Positions 6,559-13,288 of a stretch of 14,952 nt of DNA are shown piece after piece. A program made the translations under genes and the position numbers. The stretch comes from an uncultured Subdoligranulum sp. GTDB taxonomy: Bacteria; Bacillota_A; Clostridia; Oscillospirales; Ruminococcaceae. The DNA lies in contig NZ_CALADU010000021.1 in NCBI RefSeq assembly GCF_937890665.1, forward strand, positions 1 to 14,952, written 5' to 3'. The notes under the pieces are model-generated. The model did no database searches. It saw only the letters and a program-made list of their open reading frames with translations, and was not told the DNA's origin. Each line of letters begins with the position of its first letter. Positions within the stretch are counted from its first letter, which is position 1.

Positions 6559-9213
6559 ATGCAGAACAACCCCATTGCTCATCAGCGTATCCTTGATTGC
6601 GCATACATTGACGTAGACACATTATCCGAAAATTGTCATATCCCGCAGCAAGGCTATACTGAAAAACAAGCAGAGGAAAAACGTAACCAATACGGGCAGA
6701 ATGTCGTATCAGGCAGAGCATCCGACACAGTGTTCTATCGCTTACGGCGGGCCTTTATCAATCCGTTTACCATTATCCTGTTTGTATTGGCTGCCGTTTC
6801 TTTCTTAACGGATGTCGTACTGGCATCCAATTTCAGTCGAAATATAACCACTGCGGCCATTATTGTATGTATGCTGCTGTTCAGCGGCATTGTACGTTTT
6901 ATCCAAGAGATGCGTGCCAAGCGTATTGCCGATCATTTGACCCAAATGGTTTCTTCCACAGTCTTGGTACTCCGTAACGGGCAATGGCGCAAACTATCTT
7001 CAGAAGATCTTGTGGTGGGTGACAAGGTGTGCCTGTTTGCGGGCGAGCGCGTCCCAGCAGATATTCGATTGACACAAACAAAGGATCTTTTTGTTTCTCA
7101 GTCGGTTCTTACCGGCGAAAGCGCAATCCTTGAAAAAAATGCCGATACCCTTATTTACGGACAGGCCCATTCCTATTCCGACTACCATAATATCGCATTT
7201 ATGGGGTCATCGATCACTGGCGGTACCGGGGAAGGTATTGTGCTTGCCGTCGGGAAAGATACCGTGTATGGTGGATTTCCCATAACAGAGTCCCGCCCCA
7301 AAAATGGGTTTGACCGGGGCGCCAATTCCATCGCCTGGGTGCTGATTCGGTTTATGGCCGTTTTGATTCCCATCGTGTTTGTTGCCTGTGGCTTGACCAA
7401 AGGCGACTGGCTTTCCGCTTTTTTATTTGCACTTTCTGTTGCGGTTGGCTTAACGCCCGAAATGCTACCCATGGTCATTAATGCCTGTCTGGCAAAAGGC
7501 AGTGCGGCCATGGGCAAAAAACAAACGGTGGTTAAAAACATCAATGCCATGCAGGGGTTCGGAAGCATGGATGTTTTGTGCGTTGACAAAACCGGAACTT
7601 TGACCGGCGACAGAATCACGCTGGAATATTACATGGACGTTTTGGGCAACGAATGCCAGAAAGCCTTAGATTTCGCCTACTTGAACAGTCTTTACCATAC
7701 GGGGGTCCAAAACCATCTGGATGATGCTATCCTAAAATATCGGGAGCTTCCAGCGCAAAGGTATCATTATGAGGAATTGGAGCTGCAACATCCAAAATTG
7801 GACGAACTTCCTTTCGATCACGAGCGAAGGTATGCCAGCGTTCTGGTTCGACATGGAGAAGAGAATCTCTTGATTCTCAAAGGCAGCGTTGATGAAGTCT
7901 TCCAAAAATGCAGTTCCATTGAGCACAAAGCCGAACGTCATGAAATTGATATTCATGGACATGACAGCGTCCACGCCATTGTGGATGAGATGCTGGAAGA
8001 CGGCATGAAGGTTCTTGCCGTTGCGTATAAAACGACGAAGCAGGAAACCATATCGCCGGAATGCGAGAATGGTTTAACCTTGCTGGGATATTTGGCATTT
8101 TTTGATGCGCCTAAACAAAGTGCCGCCGCTGCTATCGAGAAACTGCAAAAGTTACATGTCGGTGTACGGGTGTTAACCGGCGACAATCAAGAGACCGCGG
8201 TTTCTATCTGTCGTAGATTAGGGATCGATACTACGCATACTCTGACGGGTGCAGAACTTGAACATCTGACCGACAACGAGATTTCGGTTCATCTGGAACG
8301 CACGACAGTCTTCTCTGAATTGTCACCGAAGCAAAAAGTGCAAGTGGTGCAAACCCTTCGGGCCAATGGACACACCGTAGGCTTTTTAGGGGACGGCATG
8401 AACGATCTGCCGGCCATTGTAGAGTCCGATGTGGGGATCTCTGTGGATACCGCGGCAGAGACCGTCAAAGAAGCGGCAGATGTCGTCCTGCTGAAAAAAG
8501 ATTTGATTGTTCTGGAACAAGGCATTCAGGAGGGACGCAAAGCCTTTGCCAATGTTTCAAAATATATCAAGATTACGGCCTCTTCAAACTTCGGGAACAT
8601 ATTCTCCATTGTCATTGCCAGCGTTTTTTTGCCGTTTTTCCCTATGACCGCTTTGCAGATCCTTCTGTTGAATCTTCTGTACGACATTTTATGTCTCGCG
8701 CTCCCTTGGGATCCGGTGGATGAGGCCGTCTGCGAAAAGCCACTTGAGTGGTCTGGCAAAACATTGGGGCGCTTTATGCGCTTTTTTGGGCCGATCAGCT
8801 CCGTTTTTGACATCATTACCTTCGCCTACCTGTTTTTTGTGTTGTGCCCCACCGCCTGCGGCGGCACGTTTGGCTCCTTACCCAGCAGCGAAGCGCGGTC
8901 GCACTTTATCGTTTTGTTCCAAACCGGCTGGTTTTTGGAGTCGATGTGGACGCAGATTCTGATCTTGCATCTTTTACGCACACAAAAAATCCCCTTCCTG
9001 CAAAGTCAACCATCCGGCCCTGTCATGCTGGTCACCCTACTTGGCACCATACTTTTTACATTCCTTACCTTTACCCCGATGGGCGCATGGATCGGCCTGA
9101 CGGCTTTACCGCCAGTCTATTTTCTATTTTTACTGGTTACTGTCTTCTGCTATCTGCTGTGGGTTACACTGGCCAAACAGTGGTACATTCGGCGGTACCA
9201 TGAACTACTCTGA
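6559..9213 (+). CDS. mgtA: magnesium-translocating P-type ATPase, MgtA-like (copy 1)
   Basis: This 884-aa membrane pump of the P3B class imports Mg2+ using ATP. Signature elements in order: actuator loop TGES (185-188) within FVSQSVLTGES, an MgtA-type TM4 motif LTPEMLPM (298-305), phosphorylation site DKTGTLT with Asp343 (343-349), nucleotide-binding KGS (441-443), GDN (541-543), hinge GDGMNDLPA (611-619), and TM6 NLLYD (705-709), all typical of MgtA/MgtB. Length is normal. A GTG at 6550 is in frame, but the GAGGTGAGG stretch (6547-6555) sits just before ATG 6559, so I start there. It has a simple extended -10 promoter and is followed after 17 nt by a winged-helix regulator gene, presumably co-transcribed. 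Alternative: a Ca2+ or other cation P-type ATPase, less likely given the MgtA-specific motifs. Confidence 0.92.
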   Translation: MQNNPIAHQRILDCAYIDVDTLSENCHIPQQGYTEKQAEEKRNQYGQNVVSGRASDTVFYRLRRAFINPFTIILFVLAAVSFLTDVVLASNFSRNITTAAIIVCMLLFSGIVRFIQEMRAKRIADHLTQMVSSTVLVLRNGQWRKLSSEDLVVGDKVCLFAGERVPADIRLTQTKDLFVSQSVLTGESAILEKNADTLIYGQAHSYSDYHNIAFMGSSITGGTGEGIVLAVGKDTVYGGFPITESRPKNGFDRGANSIAWVLIRFMAVLIPIVFVACGLTKGDWLSAFLFALSVAVGLTPEMLPMVINACLAKGSAAMGKKQTVVKNINAMQGFGSMDVLCVDKTGTLTGDRITLEYYMDVLGNECQKALDFAYLNSLYHTGVQNHLDDAILKYRELPAQRYHYEELELQHPKLDELPFDHERRYASVLVRHGEENLLILKGSVDEVFQKCSSIEHKAERHEIDIHGHDSVHAIVDEMLEDGMKVLAVAYKTTKQETISPECENGLTLLGYLAFFDAPKQSAAAAIEKLQKLHVGVRVLTGDNQETAVSICRRLGIDTTHTLTGAELEHLTDNEISVHLERTTVFSELSPKQKVQVVQTLRANGHTVGFLGDGMNDLPAIVESDVGISVDTAAETVKEAADVVLLKKDLIVLEQGIQEGRKAFANVSKYIKITASSNFGNIFSIVIASVFLPFFPMTALQILLLNLLYDILCLALPWDPVDEAVCEKPLEWSGKTLGRFMRFFGPISSVFDIITFAYLFFVLCPTACGGTFGSLPSSEARSHFIVLFQTGWFLESMWTQILILHLLRTQKIPFLQSQPSGPVMLVTLLGTILFTFLTFTPMGAWIGLTALPPVYFLFLLVTVFCYLLWVTLAKQWYIRRYHELL

Positions 9214-9230
9214 GGAAGGAGGAATCCGCA

Positions 9231-9728
9231 ATGAAAAAGAATATTGGTTTTATCTCTCTGGACGCCTCCTTGGTCAAGTGGCTTCGAGAGGCACTCCAAA
9301 CTTCTGCGCCACAGACTCCCTCCACACAGGAACTGCTGGAAGGCGTTAAAGATTTGCTGACTGGAACCGCCGGTTCCCTTATGTTGGAATTAGGGGAAGG
9401 TGATTTTTCAGCATCGGGGAGTGACGTCCTCTGCTGCGGCCCCCTTTCCATTGATTTAAGATTGCGCAGGGTAAGCCGGAACAGCGAGGAAATTGCATTA
9501 ACGCCCAAGGAGTTTGATATTCTATGCTTTCTAGCCCGCAACCGCGGAGAGGTGTCCACAAAAGAACAAATCTATCAGGCAGTGTGGGAAAATGACTACT
9601 TACTGGATGACAGTAATATCATGGCGTTTATCCGAAAACTACGCAAAAAGATCGAACCCAATCCTGATGCCCCAGAATATATTCTGACCATTTGGGGTAT
9701 TGGCTACAAATTCAACGACAAACTATAA
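9231..9728 (+). CDS. winged-helix (OmpR-type) regulator lacking a functional receiver domain
   Basis: The 165-aa product has a clear OmpR/PhoB effector domain at about 66-163: CGPLSIDLRLRRVSRNSEE (the beta platform), LTPKEFDILCFLARNRGEVS, the recognition helix in DDSNIMAFIRKLRKKIEP, and the wing ILTIWGIGYKF. The first 60 residues (MKKNIGFISLDASLVKWLREA...) look like the beginning of a receiver domain cut short. There is no phospho-acceptor Asp in a DxxxPxxxG context and no conserved Lys, so phosphorelay control is unlikely. It starts 17 nt after the first mgtA with AGGAGG 8 nt upstream and ends 16 nt before a terminator. Its position between two Mg2+ pump genes suggests it regulates one or both. 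No cognate kinase is in the mgtA cluster. Family confident, role inferred. Confidence 0.85.
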   Translation: MKKNIGFISLDASLVKWLREALQTSAPQTPSTQELLEGVKDLLTGTAGSLMLELGEGDFSASGSDVLCCGPLSIDLRLRRVSRNSEEIALTPKEFDILCFLARNRGEVSTKEQIYQAVWENDYLLDDSNIMAFIRKLRKKIEPNPDAPEYILTIWGIGYKFNDKL

Positions 9729-9743
9729 TTCAAAAATCTTACC

Positions 9744-9798
9744 AAATCGCAAGAAAATCGCAAGGTTCTGACCATGGGATTTTTCTTGCGATTTTTTT
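9744..9798 (+). terminator. intrinsic terminator after the winged-helix gene
   Basis: AAATCGCAAGAAAATC (9744-9759) pairs with GATTTTTCTTGCGATTT (9778-9794) with a one-base bulge, followed by a run of T to 9798. ATCGCAAG is present twice (9746-9753, 9757-9764), so the right arm can use either copy; the first gives the longer stem. It ends the mgtA(1)/regulator unit. Confidence 0.85.
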
Positions 9799-9890
9799 AT
9801 ACTGGTTAGGCTGACCGGCAAGACGCACATGCCCCAAATTGATTTTATCCTGCACATTCCGCTTTTCTGTTTCTCTGGGACAAAGATAAT

Positions 9891-9926
9891 CCGCTCTGCG
9901 GCTGTTCGCTGCAGAGAACGGTTTTT
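9891..9926 (+). terminator. second terminator-like hairpin, candidate attenuator ahead of mgtA copy 2
   Basis: CTCTGCGGC (9894-9902) pairs with GCTGCAGAG (9908-9916) over a 5-nt loop (9 bp, one G-U). It is extended by CCG (9891-9893) with CGG (9919-9921) across a bulged AA, then TTTTT (9922-9926). This is a full intrinsic-terminator form 34 nt before the leader ORF and separate from the terminator at 9744-9798. It could be a conditional terminator for a transcript starting between 9800 and 9890 (GATAAT at 9885-9890 is a weak -10 candidate without a good -35), or a second fail-safe terminator. Confidence 0.65.
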
Positions 9927-9959
9927 ATAGATATTCCATAAAAAAGAGAGGTGAACGAC

Positions 9960-10109
9960 ATGGACTCCGATGGAAGTCCCCGAAGGCATCGAGTAGTCAG
10001 TATATGGAAATCGGAAGTCTGTGTTCTTCATATACTCCTACTTGCCTCTATATCAATACTGGGAGGTAAGACCAATGTACAAGAAACAAAATTCCATTTC
10101 TGCCCGTAA
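9960..10109 (+). CDS. 49-aa MgtL-like leader peptide overlapping the second mgtA start
   Basis: The ORF has an excellent ribosome binding site: GAGGTGA, 5 nt before ATG 9960. The peptide begins [11 protein letters not shown], then VVSIWKSEV, a hydrophobic stretch [13 protein letters not shown] (24-36) and a polar tail ending FHFCP. Acidic residues at 2 and 4, Pro7 and an Arg cluster directly after parallel the enterobacterial MgtL leader (MEPDPTPLPRRR...), whose acidic/Pro start destabilises ribosomes when Mg2+ is low. The ORF runs across the mgtA ribosome binding site (10061-10067) and ends 35 bases inside mgtA in another frame, so its translation must affect mgtA initiation. The sequence and position are directly visible; the Mg2+-sensing role is inferred. 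It could instead be a fortuitous frame within a structured leader RNA. Confidence 0.6.
   Translation: MDSDGSPRRHRVVSIWKSEVCVLHILLLASISILGGKTNVQETKFHFCP
9962..10070 (+). promoter_or_regulatory. structured leader RNA of the second mgtA with Shine-Dalgarno hairpin
   Basis: Three consecutive hairpins fit the leader: ACTC(C)GATG/CATCGAGT (9964-9972 with 9987-9994, one bulge), AGTATATGGA/TTCATATACT (9999-10008 with 10027-10036, 10 bp with one G-U), and CTTGCCTC/GAGGTAAG (10041-10048 with 10063-10070, 8 bp with one G-U). The last sequesters the mgtA Shine-Dalgarno. The first segment can alternatively pair with GGAAGTCC (9972-9979) or ATCGGAAGTC (10010-10019). Mutually exclusive pairings within a translated leader are the hallmark of a translational switch. 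Pairings were found by eye; no energy was computed. Confidence 0.55.
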
Positions 10110-12840
10110 GGCTGCGGAGAAGGCCGTAGTCCGGGATGAACAGAATCGCCGCATCGAATACGCGGCAACCAATCCGGTCAAAGGTGTTTTGCAAGAGCTT
10201 CACACCACACTTTGTGGCCTTGATGCACAAGCGGTATCCGCAAGCCGTGCACAATATGGCAGCAACAAGGTTACCCATGAGAAGAAGAAATCTTTGGCAA
10301 GGCGGTTGGCTGACGCATTTATCAATCCTTTTACCGCCATCCTGTTCTTTTTAGCTCTGGTATCTACCATGACCGATATGGTTTTTCCGTACTATTCTCT
10401 TTTTGGCAGTGTGCCGGAAGACTTTGACTGCCTGACGGTAGTCATTATCCTAACCATGGTCATAATTTCCGGTACGCTTCGGTTTGTGCAGGAATCTCGG
10501 AGCGGTAATGCGGCAGAAAAGCTTCTGGCCATGATTACCACCACCTGTACAGTCACCCGCAAAAATCAGGAAAAAGCGGAGCTTCCTATGGATGAGCTGG
10601 TGGTAGGCGATATTGTGCATCTATCCGCCGGCGACATGATTTCCGCTGATGTTCGCATTCTGGAAGCAAAAGATCTTTTTGTGAGTCAGGCCAGCCTGAC
10701 TGGCGAGAGCGAGCCTGTAGAAAAAACGTCCCATGTAAGCGATCCGAAAGAAAGTGTAACGGACTATTCAAACATTGCGTTTATGGGAAGTAATGTGGTT
10801 TCCGGCAGCGCGGTCGCAGTAACGGTGTGCGTCGGGGACAATACGCTATTCGGTTCCATGGCTTCTGCTGTTGCCGGAGATGCGGTGGAAACCAGTTTTA
10901 CCAAAGGCGTAAACGCAGTTTCTTGGGTTCTGATTCGTTTTATGGCGGTGATGGTGCCGCTGGTATTCGTCATAAACGGCATTACGAAGGGAGATTGGTT
11001 AAGTGCTTTTCTGTTCGGCATTTCCATTGCTGTCGGCCTGACCCCGGAAATGCTTCCCATGATTGTGACCACCTGCCTTGCCAAGGGTGCAGTGTCCATG
11101 AGCAAGAAACAGACAATCGTAAAAAACCTCAACTCGATCCAGAATTTCGGGGCAATCGACATTCTCTGCACAGATAAAACCGGTACCCTGACACAGGATC
11201 AGGTGGTTTTGGAATATCATCTCAATGTTAATGGCGACGACGACACCCGTGTCCTGCGCCACGCATATCTCAACAGCTATTTCCAGACCGGATACAAAAA
11301 CCTGATGGATCTGGCGATCATCCGCAAGACCGAGGAAGCCGAGGATGAGGATTCCCGACTGGTCGATCTGTCTGAACATTACACGAAGGTCGACGAGATT
11401 CCCTTCGATTTTACCCGCCGCCGCTTAACTACTGTCGTACAAGACAAACGCGGTAAAACGCAGATGGTGACGAAAGGCGCCGTGGAAGAAATGCTGTCGA
11501 TCTGCTCTTTCGCAGAATGTGACGGCAGCGTTCAGCCTTTGACGGAAAAGGTGCGCCAACGTATTCTTCAGACGGTGGACGACTTAAATGACAAAGGTTT
11601 TCGTGTTCTTGCCATTGCGCAAAAAAGCAATCCCTCTCCCGTGGGTACGTTTGGTACCAAGGATGAATGTGACATGGTTCTGATCGGTTATCTGGCTTTT
11701 CTGGATCCGCCGAAGGAATCTACGGCAGATGCCATCAAAGCCTTGCGGGACCACGGTGTCATAACCAAAATCCTAACCGGCGACAATGATAAGGTCACCC
11801 GCACCATCTGCAAACAGGTGGGATTAAAGGTGCGAAATATGTTGCTGGGGTCTGATTTGGAACATATGAGCAACGCCGAGTTGGCAAAGGCTGCCGAAAG
11901 TACCGATGTTTTTGCCAAGCTGACTCCGGATCAGAAAGCTCGTGTAGTGTCTGTCCTTCGAGAATGCGGTCACACCGTCGGTTTTATGGGGGATGGCATC
12001 AACGATGCCGCCGCCATGAAAGCAGCCGACATCGGTATTTCTGTGGATACCGCTGTGGATGTCGCCAAAGAGTCTGCGGATATCATCCTGCTGGAAAAGG
12101 ATCTGATGGTTTTGGAGCAGGGCATTATTGAAGGCCGCAAGACCTACGCCAACATGATCAAATACATCAAAATGACCGCATCCTCCAACTTTGGCAATAT
12201 GTTCTCTGTGCTGGCCGCATCAGCACTGCTCCCCTTCCTGCCCATGATGAGCGTCCATTTGATTTTCCTAAATCTGATTTACGATCTCTCCTGTACCGCA
12301 ATCCCTTGGGACAATGTAGATGAGGAATTTATCGCAAAGCCTCGGAAATGGGATGCCTCCAGCGTAGGCAATTTCATGATTTGGATCGGTCCCACCAGCT
12401 CTATCTTTGACTTTACCACCTACCTGTTCATGTACTTTGTATTCTGTCCGCTCTTCATTTCCGGCGGTGTGCTGTTCAACGATCTGCCCGCCCACTTCAG
12501 CGGAGCTGAACTTGCTATGATGCAGGCAAAATATATTGGGCTATTTCAAGCAGGCTGGTTTGTGGAATCCATGTGGAGCCAGACGTTGATCATCCATATG
12601 ATCCGCACCCCCAAGCTCCCCTTTATTCAGAGCCGCGCCTCCGTCCCCCTGACGCTTCTGTCTATAACGGGAATTGCAGTACTTACCATTATTCCGTTTA
12701 CCCCCTTTGGCGCAATGCTTGGATTTGTAGCTCTACCTGCCGCCTACTTTGCTTACTTAATTCCGTGCATCCTGCTGTACATGGTATTGGCCACCAGTCT
12801 AAAGAAAGCCTATGTGCGGCACTATGGCGAGTTACTATAA
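10075..12840 (+). CDS. mgtA: magnesium-translocating P-type ATPase, MgtA-like (copy 2)
   Basis: This 921-aa P3B-type Mg2+ pump is a paralogue of the copy ending at 9213. Motifs: TGES (209-212) in [13 protein letters not shown]4 LTPEMLPM (322-329), DKTGTLT with phospho-acceptor Asp367 (367-373), KGA (467-469), GDN (569-571), hinge GDGINDAAA (639-647; the usual Pro after NDA is Ala here), and TM6 NLIYD (733-737). The two copies share long blocks ([28 protein letters not shown]) but differ clearly elsewhere, and this copy has a longer basic N-terminus. The frame is open from a GTG at 10021, but GGGAGGT at 10061-10067 fixes the start at ATG 10075. Expression is probably controlled through the overlapping leader ORF and Shine-Dalgarno hairpin. 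The next gene, 18 nt downstream, encodes a tiny membrane protein. Confidence 0.93.
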   Translation: MYKKQNSISARKAAEKAVVRDEQNRRIEYAATNPVKGVLQELHTTLCGLDAQAVSASRAQYGSNKVTHEKKKSLARRLADAFINPFTAILFFLALVSTMTDMVFPYYSLFGSVPEDFDCLTVVIILTMVIISGTLRFVQESRSGNAAEKLLAMITTTCTVTRKNQEKAELPMDELVVGDIVHLSAGDMISADVRILEAKDLFVSQASLTGESEPVEKTSHVSDPKESVTDYSNIAFMGSNVVSGSAVAVTVCVGDNTLFGSMASAVAGDAVETSFTKGVNAVSWVLIRFMAVMVPLVFVINGITKGDWLSAFLFGISIAVGLTPEMLPMIVTTCLAKGAVSMSKKQTIVKNLNSIQNFGAIDILCTDKTGTLTQDQVVLEYHLNVNGDDDTRVLRHAYLNSYFQTGYKNLMDLAIIRKTEEAEDEDSRLVDLSEHYTKVDEIPFDFTRRRLTTVVQDKRGKTQMVTKGAVEEMLSICSFAECDGSVQPLTEKVRQRILQTVDDLNDKGFRVLAIAQKSNPSPVGTFGTKDECDMVLIGYLAFLDPPKESTADAIKALRDHGVITKILTGDNDKVTRTICKQVGLKVRNMLLGSDLEHMSNAELAKAAESTDVFAKLTPDQKARVVSVLRECGHTVGFMGDGINDAAAMKAADIGISVDTAVDVAKESADIILLEKDLMVLEQGIIEGRKTYANMIKYIKMTASSNFGNMFSVLAASALLPFLPMMSVHLIFLNLIYDLSCTAIPWDNVDEEFIAKPRKWDASSVGNFMIWIGPTSSIFDFTTYLFMYFVFCPLFISGGVLFNDLPAHFSGAELAMMQAKYIGLFQAGWFVESMWSQTLIIHMIRTPKLPFIQSRASVPLTLLSITGIAVLTIIPFTPFGAMLGFVALPAAYFAYLIPCILLYMVLATSLKKAYVRHYGELL

Positions 12841-12858
12841 ATTGGGGAGGTGTTTGCT

Positions 12859-13020
12859 ATGAATTGGACAATGTTTTGGATGAACTTGTTGGGCACCACA
12901 TCTTTTTGGGGAATTAATATGGGATTTTGGGTCGGAATGATCGTTGTTTTACTGGTGGTTGTCTTAATGAACGTAGTGTTCTGGAGTATGCCCCCTCAAA
13001 AAACAGATTCCATCCCATAA
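12859..13020 (+). CDS. 53-aa Trp/Met-rich small membrane protein, possible MgtA partner
   Basis: The ORF starts with a very strong ribosome binding site (GGGGAGGTG, 6 nt before ATG) 18 nt after mgtA copy 2 and ends 71 nt before a terminator, so it is almost certainly translated from the same message. The product is one membrane helix (about residues 22-44, core MIVVLLVVVLMNVVFW) preceded by an aromatic amphipathic segment (MNWTMFWMNLL). It contains seven Met and five Trp but only two charged residues (Lys48, Asp50) after a Pro-Pro. I do not recognise the family. By analogy, MgtS stabilises and MgtR destabilises MgtA/MgtC-type proteins in enterobacteria, so a helper or regulatory subunit of the pump is a reasonable guess. 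Confidence 0.75.
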   Translation: MNWTMFWMNLLGTTSFWGINMGFWVGMIVVLLVVVLMNVVFWSMPPQKTDSIP

Positions 13021-13091
13021 CCTCCATTTCAGAACATCGTGCCCTTTACAGAAACAGCCGCTTCCTTTGGCATGGATGTTTCATTAAATAA

Positions 13092-13131
13092 AAAAGGTCT
13101 AACTGATCAGCAAAAATCAGTTAGACCTTTT
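13092..13131. terminator. bidirectional intrinsic terminator between the mgtA region and guaA
   Basis: A perfect 16-bp inverted repeat AAAAGGTCTAACTGAT / ATCAGTTAGACCTTTT (13092-13107, 13116-13131) with an 8-nt loop. On the minus strand the stem runs into TTTTTTATTT, a strong tail suited to guaA. On the plus strand it ends TTTTCTCTT, adequate for the mgtA/small-protein message. Its place between convergent genes fits both uses. Confidence 0.9.
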
Positions 13132-13200
13132 CTCTTGAAATAAAAATCCTGCGTATTCGCAAGCCACCCAAATCACCAGAATAACTCTGAAATTGACGGG

Positions 13201-13263
13201 TGCTATCAATCTGCTATCAAAGGGGAAATCTGAAATCCAGAAACCCAGTATTTATGCGGGTTT
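13201..13263. repeat. direct repeat and hairpin downstream of guaA, candidate attachment-site remnant
   Basis: TGCTATCAA occurs twice with an 11-bp period (13201-13209, 13212-13220), followed by a 6-bp hairpin AAACCC/GGGTTT (13241-13246, 13258-13263). The block begins 26 bp beyond the 3' end of guaA. TGCTATCA-type repeats followed by a small hairpin are, from memory, common beside tyrosine-recombinase elements in Firmicutes, and the guaA 3' end is a known insertion target. No integrase is in the window. The rest of 13132-13288 holds no gene. Confidence 0.35.
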
Positions 13264-13288
13264 ACAGGCTCTCATATCCACTTTTTAC

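Noticed and set aside
9746..9764. Direct repeat ATCGCAAG x2 as a regulator binding site
   Set aside because: Both copies are accounted for as alternative left arms of the terminator stem; no promoter is adjacent.
9829..9930. 33-codon frame (+) starting MPQIDF and running through the hairpin at 9891-9926
   Set aside because: No convincing ribosome binding site; the frame is probably fortuitous across the terminator hairpin.
13073..13144. Short frame starting MDVSLNKK (+) over the terminator
   Set aside because: No ribosome binding site and it lies entirely on a perfect terminator stem-loop.
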